From NCBI RefSeq assembly GCF_963976135.1, contig NZ_CAXBKN010000001.1:1-64000 (forward strand): a stretch of 64,000 nt of DNA, given 5' to 3'. The stretch is from Maricaulis sp963976135. Lineage in GTDB: Bacteria > Pseudomonadota > Alphaproteobacteria > Caulobacterales > Maricaulaceae. Positions within the stretch are counted from its first letter, which is position 1; each line of letters opens with the position of its first letter. This document shows, one piece after another, positions 17,307 through 28,527 of the stretch. The position numbers and the translations under genes were made by a program. The notes under the pieces are model-generated. The model saw nothing but the letters and a program-made list of their open reading frames with translations. It was not told the DNA's origin and did no database searches.

Positions 17307-17897
17307 TCAGCCCGGCGGTGGTGCGGTGGCTATGAAGCTCGCCCGGGCCGCCCAGCCCTCATGCAGAGCTGCCAGCGCACTGTGCTGCCGGCGCCATTGG
17401 CTCTCGGGATAGCGGAAATCGAGATAATCGAGCGCCACGGCAATCGTCAACGCGCCGAGGCTGACCGGGCTGGCCAGCATGGCCATTTCGACCTCCAGCT
17501 CATCAAGCGCCCGCAAGATGCCGCGCTCGCGCCGGGTAATCCAGAAATCACAGAACAAGCCCGGTTCACGAACCATCTCCACCCGGCGGGCCACGGCCAG
17601 GTCGAGCAGACCATGGCCCAGGGCCTCAAGCCGGCGGTCATCCCAGTCGGAGAGCCAGGGATTGGCGGCCCGCGCATTGAGCCAGGCCGCGATCAGGGCG
17701 CTCTCGGTCAGGGCGCGGCCATCATCCATCACCAGACAGGGCACGCGGCCGAGCGGGTTGGCGCGCAGCAGAATTTCATCATCCTCGAAAGGATTGGCGG
17801 CGGTCTCGGTGATGGCCGGCTCCAGCCCCAGTTCGCGCACCAGAATCCGGCACTTGCGGGCATAGGGTGAGGTTGGCGAATAGATCAGCTGGAGCAT
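17307..17897 (-). CDS. Glutathione S-transferase family protein
   Basis: A 196-residue GST-fold protein. The thioredoxin-like N-terminal domain reads MLQLIYSPTSPYARKCRILV, with LLRANPLGRVPCLVMDDGRALTES matching the cis-proline and glutathione gamma-glutamyl site (ES). The helical C-terminal domain follows. The start at 17897 is 2 nt past the stop of sufA, so this is the last gene of the suf operon. The ATG is preferred because extension upstream would overlap sufA. A link to glutathione-bound Fe-S chemistry or oxidative stress is plausible from context only. Confidence 0.85.
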   Translation of the reverse strand: MLQLIYSPTSPYARKCRILVRELGLEPAITETAANPFEDDEILLRANPLGRVPCLVMDDGRALTESALIAAWLNARAANPWLSDWDDRRLEALGHGLLDLAVARRVEMVREPGLFCDFWITRRERGILRALDELEVEMAMLASPVSLGALTIAVALDYLDFRYPESQWRRQHSALAALHEGWAARASFIATAPPPG

Positions 17898-17899
17898 GC

Positions 17900-18259
17900 T
17901 CAATTCTCGCGTACCGGCACGATGGTGACGCTCTCGCCGCAACCGCAGGCATCGGTCTGATTGGGATTGCGGAAGACGAATTTGGAATGCAGCGCCGTCG
18001 TCTCATAATCGAGCTCGGTGCCGAGCAGGAAGAGCAGGGCCTTGGATTCGAGCACGATCTCGACACCCTTGTCCTCGACGCGCTCGTCGAGCGCCTCCGG
18101 CTCGTCGACATAGTCCATCACATATTCCATGCCGGCGCAGCCGCCATTCTTGACGCCAACCCGCAGGAAGCCGGCGCCGCGCATGGCCATGATGGATTTA
18201 ACCCGTGTCGCTGCAGCGTCCGACAGGGTAACGGCCTTGGGTCTCTCGCGTCGTGCCAT
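17900..18259 (-). CDS. sufA: A-type Fe-S carrier protein (SufA/IscA family)
   Basis: Carries nascent Fe-S clusters from the SufBCD scaffold to apoproteins. The 119-residue product shows the three ligand cysteines in order: GGCAGMEY (Cys41) and DACGCGES (Cys105, Cys107). Start is taken as the ATG at 18259, which lies 17 nt after the sufT stop and has a purine-rich GGACGGAAAA upstream; a TTG at 18280 overlapping that stop is a weaker alternative. Position in the suf operon supports SufA over ErpA. Confidence 0.92.
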   Translation of the reverse strand: MARRERPKAVTLSDAAATRVKSIMAMRGAGFLRVGVKNGGCAGMEYVMDYVDEPEALDERVEDKGVEIVLESKALLFLLGTELDYETTALHSKFVFRNPNQTDACGCGESVTIVPVREN

Positions 18260-18276
18260 GATGGGTTTTCCGTCCG

Positions 18277-18711
18277 TCAAAACATGTTCAGGGAAAGCCG
18301 GGCCTCGTCCGACATGCGGTCCGGGGTCCAGGGCGGATCGAAGGTCAGCTCGACCTCGGCCTTGTTGACGCCGTCGACCCGCGCCACGGCATCATGGACC
18401 CAGCCGGGCATTTCACCCGCCACGGGACAGCCTGGCGCGGTCAGCGACATCACCACTTTCAAGGTGCGGTCATCTTCGAGGTCGACCTTGTAGATCAGGC
18501 CAAGCTCATAGATATCGACCGGGATCTCCGGATCATAGACGGTCTTGAGCTGGACTATGATCTCATCGGTAATCCGGGCCAGTTCCTCGGCCGGAATCGG
18601 TTCGGGCTTTGGCGCATCGACGTCGGCCGGTGCGGCAACGGCCGCTTCGGGCTGCGTCATGGCGGGCGATCCGGAAAGATCGATCACGTCTCTGGTGGTG
18701 CTATCGGTCAT
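18277..18711 (-). CDS. sufT: SUF-associated DUF59/MIP18-family protein (SufT)
   Basis: Fe-S assembly accessory protein of 144 residues; the family aids cluster maturation or delivery. The first 40 residues are a low-complexity Ala/Pro/Asp leader. The DUF59 domain follows, with VYDPEIPVDIYELGLIYKV, SLTAPGCPVAGEMP (containing the conserved cysteine) and ELTFDPPWTPDRMSDEAR. It begins 8 nt after sufS on the same strand. Function is known only in outline for the family. Confidence 0.9.
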   Translation of the reverse strand: MTDSTTRDVIDLSGSPAMTQPEAAVAAPADVDAPKPEPIPAEELARITDEIIVQLKTVYDPEIPVDIYELGLIYKVDLEDDRTLKVVMSLTAPGCPVAGEMPGWVHDAVARVDGVNKAEVELTFDPPWTPDRMSDEARLSLNMF

Positions 18712-18719
18712 GGTCTTAC

Positions 18720-19964
18720 CTAGATGAGAAAGTCACGGGCCTTTTTCAATGCGTCGACGAACGCATCGGCCTCTTCGATTGTATTGTAAATGGCGAAACT
18801 GGCGCGCGCCGTGGCATTGACGCCCATATGGCGCATCAGGGGCTGGGCGCAGTGATGCCCTGCCCTGACGGCGATGCCGTACTTGTCGAGGATTTGCGCG
18901 ATATCATGGGGATGCGCGCCCTCCATGGCGAAGCTGATGATGGCGCCCTTGTCCTGAGCCGTGCCGATAATGCGCACGCCCTCAATCGCAGCCATGCCAG
19001 TGACGGCGCGATCCATCAGGGCGCGCTCATGTTCCATGATGGCGGCGCGGTCATGGCGCTCGAGCCAGCGGATCGCAGCGCCAAGCCCGATCGCATCGGC
19101 GATGGGCGGCGTGCCGGCTTCGAACTTGTGTGGCGGGTCGGCAAAGGTCAGCCGGTCCTCATAGACATCGGCAATCATCTCGCCACCGCCCATGAAGGGG
19201 GGCAGGCGATCAAGCCAGTCGCCCCTGGCATAGAGCACGCCAATACCGGATGGGCCGTAGAGCTTGTGGCCGGTGAAGACGAAGAAATCACAGCCCAGCG
19301 CCTGCATGTCGACGGGGATATGGACCGCCGATTGCGAGCCGTCGAACAGGACGGGCACGCCGGCAGAGCGGGCAATCTCCATGATGCGTTCGGCATTATT
19401 GATCGTGCCGAGCACATTCGACATATGGCTGATGGCGATCAGTTTCGTGCGGCCATTAACCATGTCTGCCAGCTGTGGATAATCCAGCTCGCCGGCCGCA
19501 TTCACATCGGCCCATTTCAGGGTTAACCCCTTGGCATCGGCCAGCATTCTCCACGGCACGATATTGGAGTGATGCTCCATCCGGCTGATGATGATTTCAT
19601 CGCCGGCGACCAGGTTCTGGCCGAAAGAGTGGGCGACCAGATTGATCGCCTCGGTCGAGCCACGGGTAAAAACGATCTCTTCGCTGCGCGCCGCATTGAT
19701 GAAACGGCGCACATCCTCGCGCGCCAGTTCGAAGGCTTCGGTGGATTCATTGGCGAGAGTATGCAGGCCGCGATGCACATTGGCATAATAGGCCCGGTAG
19801 ACCCCGGCGACGCTTTCAATGACGAATTCCGGCTTCTGCGCCGAGGCGGCATTATCGAGATAGACGAGCGGCTTGCCATTGATCTCGCGCTGCAGGATCG
19901 GGAATTCATTGCGGATCGCCGGGATATTGAGCGGCGCGTTCACTGCTTTGGGCTGAGCCGTCAT
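18720..19964 (-). CDS. sufS: Cysteine desulfurase SufS (class II)
   Basis: PLP enzyme that takes sulfur from cysteine for the SufBCD scaffold. The 414-residue product has the lysine motif FVFTGHKLYGPSGIG for PLP binding and the class II active-site cysteine in AGHHCAQPLM. ISRMEHHSNIVPW and FTRGSTEAINLVA are further family hallmarks. It overlaps sufD by 4 nt (ATGA). The operon also contains a class I desulfurase upstream, so two sulfur donors are co-transcribed; no sufE is seen in the window. Confidence 0.96.
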   Translation of the reverse strand: MTAQPKAVNAPLNIPAIRNEFPILQREINGKPLVYLDNAASAQKPEFVIESVAGVYRAYYANVHRGLHTLANESTEAFELAREDVRRFINAARSEEIVFTRGSTEAINLVAHSFGQNLVAGDEIIISRMEHHSNIVPWRMLADAKGLTLKWADVNAAGELDYPQLADMVNGRTKLIAISHMSNVLGTINNAERIMEIARSAGVPVLFDGSQSAVHIPVDMQALGCDFFVFTGHKLYGPSGIGVLYARGDWLDRLPPFMGGGEMIADVYEDRLTFADPPHKFEAGTPPIADAIGLGAAIRWLERHDRAAIMEHERALMDRAVTGMAAIEGVRIIGTAQDKGAIISFAMEGAHPHDIAQILDKYGIAVRAGHHCAQPLMRHMGVNATARASFAIYNTIEEADAFVDALKKARDFLI

Positions 19965-20989
19965 GAGATCGCCCTCAATCGCTGCTGCAGAGCCGCGCGC
20001 AATTCATCGCGCAAGGCCTCATCGCTGACGAAATCCAGCGGCTCGGCGAGGAAGCTCTCGATCAGCAGCGCCCGTGCCTGGGCCAGCGGGATGCCGCGCT
20101 GGCGCATGTAGAACAGCGCCGTCTCGTCGAGCGCACCGATGGCATTGCCGTGGGCGCACTGGACATTGTCGGCATAGATTTCCAGCTCGGGCTTGGCGTC
20201 GATCTCGGCGCGGTCATCCAGCATCAGGGCGCGGTGGGTCATTTTCGCATCGGTCAGCTGGGCGGCGCGATCAACCTTGAACTTGCCCTGGAAGACGCCG
20301 CGGGCATGGGCCGCAACGGCACCCTTGACCAGCTGGCGCGTGATACCGCCCGGGCCGGTATGATGGACAGAGGTCGTGTAGTCATTATGGCGACCGGTAT
20401 CGAGCAGGTAGACGCCGTGCAGATTGGCCTCGGAATGCTCGCCGGCGTGCGAGACATGGGTCTCGTTGCGGATCAGCTTGCCACCGAAGGACAGCGCGAT
20501 CTGGGTCAGATTGGCGTGTTCGGCGAGATCGATGCTGGCCGAGGCGATCATGACGCCCGCCTCCGCCTCGTCATGGATACAGATCCGTTCCAGCCGCCCG
20601 CCGCTCTCGATCGCGATGTCGAGATGCAGATTGCCGAGAGAGCCGGCCTCGGCGCGATAGCGCTCCACCAGCGTGACCGAGCGACCGGCCTTGACCGTGA
20701 GGCCCAGGGCCGCCGCGCTGGCGCCGGCACTGGCCGACACGCCCAGCTCGACGGTCTCGCCGTCAGCGGGCTCCATAGCGTCACTGACAGCACCTGTCAG
20801 GGCGATCTTGCCGGCCGATGTGATCTCGCCGGCGGCGCGGCGCAGATCCGACCATTTCCACATTTCGTTGCGGCGCGTCGGCAGGCCCTGAACGCGGGTC
20901 GCCTCGCGCAATTGCGCCAGCCAGCCGGTTGCGCCGTCGAGCGCCTCGATCAGGGCGGCTTCAGCCGCGATGGGTTTGATCACGCCCAT
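19961..20989 (-). CDS. sufD: Fe-S assembly scaffold subunit SufD
   Basis: Partner of SufB in the SufBC2D scaffold, needed for iron entry. The 342-residue product is shorter than E. coli SufD (about 420) in its N-terminal helical part. The beta-helix core and C terminus are clear: ARGVFQGKFKVDRAAQLTDA, LMLDDRAEIDAKPELEIYAD, VQCAHGNAIGALDE with conserved Cys and His, and FYMRQRGIPLAQAR. The ATG at 20989 lies 2 nt after the sufC stop. Confidence 0.94.
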   Translation of the reverse strand: MGVIKPIAAEAALIEALDGATGWLAQLREATRVQGLPTRRNEMWKWSDLRRAAGEITSAGKIALTGAVSDAMEPADGETVELGVSASAGASAAALGLTVKAGRSVTLVERYRAEAGSLGNLHLDIAIESGGRLERICIHDEAEAGVMIASASIDLAEHANLTQIALSFGGKLIRNETHVSHAGEHSEANLHGVYLLDTGRHNDYTTSVHHTGPGGITRQLVKGAVAAHARGVFQGKFKVDRAAQLTDAKMTHRALMLDDRAEIDAKPELEIYADNVQCAHGNAIGALDETALFYMRQRGIPLAQARALLIESFLAEPLDFVSDEALRDELRAALQQRLRAIS

Positions 20990-20991
20990 GG

Positions 20992-21756
<765 letters not shown>

Positions 21757-21822
21757 TTTTACTCTCTTGCAATCGTCAATATCGGGTGGCGCATATCGCC
21801 GGGCTACAGATCGTGTTCAGGG

Positions 21823-22500
21823 CTACCAGTCGCGCGCTTCGCAGGCCGCGACGACGGCCGATGCGTTCAACCGCATGGCGGCCATCCCGCTCTGGTCGAG
21901 CAGGCGGCAATCGCGGGCAGCATGGTCAATCAGCATTTCATAGACGGTCCCAAGCCCGTCAGCGGTCAGGCGGCTGGCAGTTTCATAACTGGTCGCCACA
22001 TCGCCGCGTGAGCGGCTGATGACCAGCCGGTCGCGGATCTCGAACGCCTCGACACCGAAGCCCGACAATTCGCCGGCGCGGTGGAACAGGCCTTCATCAT
22101 CCTGCTGCCAGACCGACCACAGCGTGTTCACATTGCCGGTCATCAGGGGAATGAAGAGCTCGTCGCGATCATCATGATTGATGTCGCGCAGGGCGGGATG
22201 CGCCATCGCGCCTTCGATCATGATCGGACCGAAGCTTTGCACTTCCTGGCCTTCCAGCGTGTTGAGATTAACCATTAGGCGTGTGCCGCGAGCCGCCGGT
22301 GCGTATTGGAAGAAGATGAGATAATCCTCGCCATGCAGCAGGGCGCAATCGGTTGAACCAATGCCGGCATCGAGCTCATCGCACCAGGGCTGGCCTTCAT
22401 CATGGACGAAGTCGGGCTGATCGAAATCCTGCGTACAGCCGGCGCCGCCAATCAGGGCACAGCAGCCAAGCGCCAGCATGATGCGGTTTTTCAAGCTCAT
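21823..22500 (-). CDS. Uncharacterised putative lipoprotein embedded in the suf operon (paralogue B)
   Basis: A 225-residue protein I do not recognise. The ATG at 22500 is chosen because GAGGAGGGG precedes it and it opens the signal sequence MSLKNRIMLALGCC, ending in a lipobox-like GGAGC. It is clearly paralogous to the next gene upstream: shared WCDE, TDCAL, ALRD-N-D-DELFIPL, GNVNT-WSVWQQD, GELSGFGVEAFEIRD, VISRSRGDVATSYETASR, DCRL and ACEARDW. Four cysteines are conserved between the two, which suggests disulfides in the periplasm. DINHDDRDELF resembles the calcium-binding loop of FG-GAP/VCBS repeats. A cell-envelope protein in an operon for cytosolic Fe-S assembly is unexpected. Function unknown. 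Confidence 0.8.
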   Translation of the reverse strand: MSLKNRIMLALGCCALIGGAGCTQDFDQPDFVHDEGQPWCDELDAGIGSTDCALLHGEDYLIFFQYAPAARGTRLMVNLNTLEGQEVQSFGPIMIEGAMAHPALRDINHDDRDELFIPLMTGNVNTLWSVWQQDDEGLFHRAGELSGFGVEAFEIRDRLVISRSRGDVATSYETASRLTADGLGTVYEMLIDHAARDCRLLDQSGMAAMRLNASAVVAACEARDW

Positions 22501-22542
22501 TTTCCCCTCCTCAGGGGTCAAAGGTTTGGCGGCGGACATGCG

Positions 22543-23258
22543 TTATTCCCAGTCGCGGTCTTCGCAGGCGGAAACCAGTGCATCGCCGTCGATACCGGCC
22601 GCTTCCAGGCCAGTTGCGTCGGTCAGCCGGCAGCTGCGGGTCTCGTAATTGATCTCGATTTCATAGACCGTCTCGAGCCCGTCAGCGCCGAAGCGCGAGG
22701 CGGTCTCGTAATGGGTGACAGCGCTGCCACGCGATGGCGCAATGACAAGACCCTCGCGCGTTTCCAGGCTGTCGATGCCATAGCTGGAGAGCTCGCCGGC
22801 CGGCGCAAACAGGCCGGTCGCATCCTGGCGCCAGACCGCGAACACCGTGTTCACATTGCCGGCGAAGAGCGGGATTAACAGCTCAGCCGCGCCATTGCCA
22901 TCAAGATCGCGCAGGGCCGCCACACCATAAACCGGCTCGACATCGATCGGTTCGGAGCGCGCCAGCAAGTCACCGGCAAAGCTGTGCTGCGTCAGCACCA
23001 TTTGCGAGGCATAGCCATCCTCGTCGGTGAGATAATCGAGATAGACGAAGCGCTGATCATCGACACGCAGGGCGCAATCGGTGCCGGCGCCCTCGCCCTC
23101 CGCGAACTCATCACACCAGGCATCGCCGCCGCGCTCGGAGACTTCTGCTTCGGGCTCAGCCGGCGCCATGGCGGCCAGCGCCACAGTTTCGGTCGCCGCA
23201 TCGCAGGCGCCCAGCGCCAGCGCCGCAGCGCAAACCACAGTCAGTTTGTTGATCAGGC

Positions 23259-23262
<4 letters not shown>
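22543..23262 (-). CDS. Uncharacterised putative lipoprotein embedded in the suf operon (paralogue A)
   Basis: A 239-residue unrecognised protein with signal MSLINKLTVVCAAALALGAC (lipobox LGAC, acylated Cys20), then an Ala/Glu/Pro spacer. The body repeats the motifs of its downstream paralogue: WCDEFAEG, TDCALRVDD, ALRDLDGNGAAELLIPLF, GNVNTVFAVWRQD, GELSSYGIDSLETREGLVI, THYETASRFGADGLETVYE, SCRLTD, SACEDRDW. DLDGNGAAELL looks like an Asp-rich calcium loop. Its ATG overlaps the sufB stop by 4 nt (ATGA), so it is translationally coupled to sufB. That makes chance insertion unlikely and suggests function linked to the operon, perhaps envelope stress or iron sensing. That is inference. Confidence 0.82.
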
Positions 23263-24734
<1,472 letters not shown>

Positions 24735-24748
24735 ATTTCCTACCGCCT

Positions 24749-25900
24749 TCAGGCGTTCACTGCTGTTTTCAGGGCGATACGGGTGTGCGCAGCCGTCCAG
24801 GCGCGCGCAAACGTATCGATGTCGGTTTCATTCGAGGTCCAGCCAAAGCTGATCCGGATCAGGCCTTCTGCGGCATCGCTGCCAAGCCCGAGCGCCAGGC
24901 CCGCCTTGGATCCGCGCGTCTTGCCGGACGAACAGGCCGAACCGGCGCTGATCGAGATATGGGCCAGATCCATCGCCATCACCTGCGTCTCGCCCTTCCA
25001 GGACGGATGCGCAATGGACAGCGTATTGGGCAGGCGCGGCGCGCCAAGCCCGAGAATTTCGATCTCCGGCGCGGCCCCCTTCAGGCGGGCCTCAAGGGCA
25101 TCGCGCCAGCGGGCCAGCGCTGCGAATTGATCCAGCTCGGCGACCGCCAGCTCCAATGCCCGGCCCAGTCCGGTAATGCCGGCAACATTGAGCGTGCCGC
25201 CGCGGCGGCCCTTTTCCTGGCCACCACCATGATGATGGCGCGAGAGCGGCGCATTGCAGGCCGCGACCAGCGCGCCAATGCCTTGCGGTCCACCGAATTT
25301 ATGCGCCGAGATCGCCATATAGTCCGCACCCAGCGCGGCGAAATCGACGGCAATCTTGCCCACCGCCTGGATCGCATCAACGATCACCAGGCCATCCTGC
25401 GCGTGGATCATCGCCGCCGCAGCCGCGACCGGCTGGATCGTGCCGATTTCGTTATTGGCCAGCATCAGGGCCAGCACAGGACGCCCGTCCCGCCCGACAT
25501 CCCAGCTTGCCAGACGCGTTTCCAGCCAGGCCAGGTCGGCAAGCCCCGCTGGCGTCACCGGCAAGGTCTCGACCGGCAGGCCCGAGGCGCGCGCCGTGGC
25601 GGCGATGGCTTCATGTTCCAGCGCCGAAACGATCAGCCGTTTGGCACCGCCCGCATCAATGGCGGAATGCAGGGCGAGATTGGTCGCTTCCGTGCCGCCG
25701 GAGGTAAAGATGACATCCTCGGCCCGGGCGCACAGCAAGCGGCCAATGACACGGCGCACATCCTCGACGGCGCGCGCGGCCTTCTGGCCATCGCGGTGCA
25801 CGGAGGACGGATTGGCGGTCTGCGCCATCGCGTCCGCCATTGCCGCAATCACCTGCGGCCGGATCGTCGTGGAAGCATTATGATCGAGATAGAGGCGCAT
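24749..25900 (-). CDS. Class I cysteine desulfurase (IscS/NifS-type)
   Basis: PLP-dependent cysteine desulfurase of 383 residues. N-terminal YLDHNASTTIRPQV, FTSGGTEATNLAL, and MLANNEIGTIQPV are family landmarks. The PLP lysine lies in ISAHKFGGPQGIGAL and the active-site cysteine in SAGSACSSGKTRGS, as in class I enzymes. It lies 4 nt after iscR and before sufB. This order (iscR, class I desulfurase, sufB) is, from memory, typical of alphaproteobacteria lacking a full isc operon. I leave the symbol blank because iscS, nifS and sufS2 are all used for it. Confidence 0.92.
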   Translation of the reverse strand: MRLYLDHNASTTIRPQVIAAMADAMAQTANPSSVHRDGQKAARAVEDVRRVIGRLLCARAEDVIFTSGGTEATNLALHSAIDAGGAKRLIVSALEHEAIAATARASGLPVETLPVTPAGLADLAWLETRLASWDVGRDGRPVLALMLANNEIGTIQPVAAAAAMIHAQDGLVIVDAIQAVGKIAVDFAALGADYMAISAHKFGGPQGIGALVAACNAPLSRHHHGGGQEKGRRGGTLNVAGITGLGRALELAVAELDQFAALARWRDALEARLKGAAPEIEILGLGAPRLPNTLSIAHPSWKGETQVMAMDLAHISISAGSACSSGKTRGSKAGLALGLGSDAAEGLIRISFGWTSNETDIDTFARAWTAAHTRIALKTAVNA

Positions 25901-25904
25901 GATA

Positions 25905-26387
25905 TTATTGAGCCGCCTCCTGGTTGAGGCCGGGATCCATCAACCGCTCCAGCCGCCCGATTGCCCCGCTCGCCGAACCCAGCAGGCGGCGCTCGGTGAC
26001 GTCTTCCAGCGTGACTGAACTGAGGAAGAGGAAAATATGCCGACCCAGCTCGTCCCACAGATCATGGGTGACGCATCGGCGACCGTCAGCCAGACAGCCC
26101 TTGGCATTGGAACAACGCGTTGCGCGCAAGGGTTCATCGACCGCGGTGATGATGTCGGAAATGCGGATCTCGCCAGCGTGACGGCTCAGGCGATAGCCCC
26201 CGCCCGGCCCGCGAACGCTGGTCACGACCTCCGCCCGTCGCAGCTTGGCGAATAATTGTTCGAGATAGGACAAGGAGATGGATTGGCGCGAGGCGATCTC
26301 TGCCAGGGTCACCGGACCGCCACCGCTCGCCGCTGCAAGGTCGGCCATCGCCATGACGGCATAACGCCCCTTGGTGCTCAGCTTCAT
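25905..26387 (-). CDS. iscR: Rrf2-family Fe-S cluster regulator IscR
   Basis: Transcription factor that senses Fe-S status and controls the suf operon it heads. In 160 residues: winged-helix MKLSTKGRYAVMAMADLA with recognition region SISLSYLEQLFAKLRRA and VRGPGGGYRLSR. The cluster ligands are Cys92, Cys98, Cys105 and His108 (RCSNAKGC, RRCVTHDLW), essentially the E. coli IscR spacing. Strong RBS AAGGAGG precedes the ATG. A near-consensus IscR site lies about 100 nt upstream, so autoregulation is expected. Confidence 0.95.
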   Translation of the reverse strand: MKLSTKGRYAVMAMADLAAASGGGPVTLAEIASRQSISLSYLEQLFAKLRRAEVVTSVRGPGGGYRLSRHAGEIRISDIITAVDEPLRATRCSNAKGCLADGRRCVTHDLWDELGRHIFLFLSSVTLEDVTERRLLGSASGAIGRLERLMDPGLNQEAAQ

Positions 26388-26485
26388 GCGTTTGCCTCCT
26401 TAAACACTCGCATCTCGCATACCGATCATGCTAAGACCCGCCCCTTCGGAAAGGGCGCGCGCTCATTGGTGGGCATGCGAGTCCA

Positions 26486-26510
26486 ATATCCGAGTAGGTT
26501 AGTCAAGTAT
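26486..26510 (-). promoter_or_regulatory. Candidate IscR (type 1) binding site upstream of iscR-suf
   Basis: Read on the minus strand, the 25-bp imperfect palindrome has half-sites ATACTTGACT and ACTCGGATAT separated by AACCT. It matches the E. coli type 1 IscR consensus (ATASYYGACTRwwwYAGTCRRSTAT) at about 21 of 25 positions. The left half also supplies a TTGACT -35-like hexamer, consistent with repression by [2Fe-2S]-IscR. The site also faces the divergent hydrolase gene 88 nt away. Confidence 0.75.
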
Positions 26511-26597
26511 ATGGCCCCGGTTTCGCACCGTTACAAGGCGCGAATTGCCGCATGGTCACGCGAAAATCAGTGGTACCACCCAGGAAGGCGAGACTGA

Positions 26598-27281
26598 ATG
26601 CCTGACGTAATCATTCCCGGCCCGGCCGGCCGGCTGGAAGGGCGTTACAGCCCAAGCGAAGACCCGACGGCGCCGGTCGCGCTGATTCTCCACGCCCATC
26701 CGCTCGGCGGCGGGCATATGGAAAACCCGCTGGTGGAGATGATGTATGATTCATTCCGCAAGCGGAATTTCGCGACCCTGCGCTTCAATTTCCGCGGCGT
26801 CGGCCGCAGCCAGGGCAGCTATGACCAGGGTCTGGGCGAATTGTCCGACGCGGCCACCGTGCTCGACTGGGTGCAGGGCTATAACGCCACTGCGCGCTAT
26901 TGCTGGGTTGCGGGCCACTCCTTTGGCGCCTGGGTCGGCATGCAGCTTTTGATGCGGCGTCCGGAGATTGCCGGCTTCGTCTCCGTCGCCCCGCCGACCA
27001 ATATGTATGATTTCACCTTCCTGGCCCCCTGCCCGGCCTCCGGCATCATCGTCCATGGCGGCGCCGACAAGATTGTGCCGGCCGATGATGTCGAACGGGT
27101 GATGTCGAAAGTGCGCGTGCAAAAAGGGATCGAGATCAAACGCGATATCATCCCGGATGCCAACCACCTCTTCACCGAACACCTGCCCGAGCTTGAGCGG
27201 CGGATGAATACCTATCTCGACGAGCGCATCCCGCTTGTGGAGAAGGAACGCTCCGAACGCCAGATCACCGGCAAGCGCTGA
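26598..27281 (+). CDS. Alpha/beta hydrolase (COG2945-like)
   Basis: A 227-residue cytosolic alpha/beta hydrolase. Motifs: LILHAHPLGGGHMENP (oxyanion region), FRGVGRSQGSYDQGLGE, the nucleophile elbow AGHSFGAW, VHGGADKIVPADD with the catalytic Asp, and DANHLFTEH with the catalytic His. The composition and order match the small COG2945 hydrolases whose substrates are unknown. It is divergent from iscR and followed by a good terminator, so probably monocistronic. Confidence 0.85.
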   Translation: MPDVIIPGPAGRLEGRYSPSEDPTAPVALILHAHPLGGGHMENPLVEMMYDSFRKRNFATLRFNFRGVGRSQGSYDQGLGELSDAATVLDWVQGYNATARYCWVAGHSFGAWVGMQLLMRRPEIAGFVSVAPPTNMYDFTFLAPCPASGIIVHGGADKIVPADDVERVMSKVRVQKGIEIKRDIIPDANHLFTEHLPELERRMNTYLDERIPLVEKERSERQITGKR

Positions 27282-27312
27282 CAGGCGCTTTCGTGCAGAC
27301 TGAAGATTGACG

Positions 27313-27343
27313 AAACCGCCAGCCTTCGGGCCGGCGGTTTTTT
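27313..27343 (+). terminator. Intrinsic terminator after the alpha/beta hydrolase
   Basis: AAACCGCC arm (27313-27320), inner GCC/GGC pairs around TTCG, GGCGGTTT arm (27333-27340) running into a six-T tract (27338-27343). It sits between convergent genes and may serve both. Confidence 0.85.
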
Positions 27344-27354
27344 CATCGCCCGGT

Positions 27355-28464
27355 TCAGGATCGGGGGTGGGCGATCCTGCCGCCACAAGTCGGCCGCGAC
27401 ACGCCGGTTGTTGACGGAAGGCTGGTCGGCAGGCCAGCCGCAACCCGGGCAGCAAGCCAGGCAAAGGCCTCCGCCTCCAGCAAATCGCCGCGCCAGCCGA
27501 CCCGCTCGACCGCCTCGGGCCGCACCCCCATCGCCTCGCCCATCATCCGCATCAGCACAGGATTATGCCGCCCGCCACCGGTCGCGAGAATCCGTCCCGG
27601 CTGGCCCAGCTGATCGATCGCGGCAGCGACGGTGCGGGCTGTGAAAGCCGTCAGGGTCGCCGCCCCATCAGCGTCACCAAGATGTTGGACCGGATCGAGC
27701 GAGAAGTCCCAACGATCAAGTGATTTGGGTGGAGTCTTGGCGAAGAACGGATGTTTCATCAGGGCCTTCAATGCTGCCGGGTCAATCTTGCCGCGAGCTG
27801 CCAGTTCGCCATTACTGTCATGGCTGGTCCCAAGCCGCTGCTGGCACCAGGCATCGATCAAACCATTGGCCGGCCCGGTATCGAAAGCGACCGGCTCGCT
27901 GTCCTTGGCCAGCCAGGTCACATTCGCGACGCCGCCCAGATTGACCACGGCCAGCGGCAATTCGAGCTGGTCCTGCGCCGCCAGCGCGGCATGGTAGAGT
28001 GTCGCCAGCGGCGCGCCCTGACCGCCGCCAGCGACGTCGTCGCTGCGAAAATCATAAACGACATCAATGCCGGTCTTGGCGGCCAGGGCCTCGCCATCGC
28101 CGATCTGGCGGGTCTTGCCCTTGTGCCGGCCCGCCGGGGCCCGGTGCAGGACGGTCTGTCCATGAAAACCGACCAGGGCGATATCGCGCGCCTCCAGACC
28201 GGACGCGCGGATAACGGCTGCGACCAGATCGCCATGGCTCGACGTCAACACGGCCTCGGCGTCCGAAAAATCGGGCTCTTCCCCCTCGAAATTCCAGGCC
28301 AGCGCCGCATCGACAGCCGCCTGAAGGATAGCGCGTTCGGACCCGGTATAGGCGTGCATGTCTCCGGCGCCGAATTCGGCAATCCGCTCGCCATCAGTGC
28401 GGATCAGGGCCGCGTCAACGCCGTCCAGCGACGTCCCGCTCATCAATCCGATCACGTATTTCAT
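27355..28464 (-). CDS. anmK: Anhydro-N-acetylmuramic acid kinase
   Basis: Phosphorylates and opens 1,6-anhydro-MurNAc in peptidoglycan recycling, giving MurNAc-6-P. The 369-residue product starts MKYVIGLMSGTSLDGVDAAL, the family signature, and carries VGFHGQTVLHR, NLGGVANVTWL, FDTGPANGLIDAW and LATGGGRHNPVLMRMM (ASKHA-fold nucleotide sites). The ATG at 28464 is selected since MKYVIGLMSGT is the canonical start. Divergent from tyrS with 63 nt between the two ATGs. Confidence 0.95.
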   Translation of the reverse strand: MKYVIGLMSGTSLDGVDAALIRTDGERIAEFGAGDMHAYTGSERAILQAAVDAALAWNFEGEEPDFSDAEAVLTSSHGDLVAAVIRASGLEARDIALVGFHGQTVLHRAPAGRHKGKTRQIGDGEALAAKTGIDVVYDFRSDDVAGGGQGAPLATLYHAALAAQDQLELPLAVVNLGGVANVTWLAKDSEPVAFDTGPANGLIDAWCQQRLGTSHDSNGELAARGKIDPAALKALMKHPFFAKTPPKSLDRWDFSLDPVQHLGDADGAATLTAFTARTVAAAIDQLGQPGRILATGGGRHNPVLMRMMGEAMGVRPEAVERVGWRGDLLEAEAFAWLAARVAAGLPTSLPSTTGVSRPTCGGRIAHPRS

Positions 28465-28527
28465 GCGCGGGCCCTCTTTTCTCGCATCCAATGTCGACCT
28501 AGAAGCCCATGTATCAGGAGAGACGTC

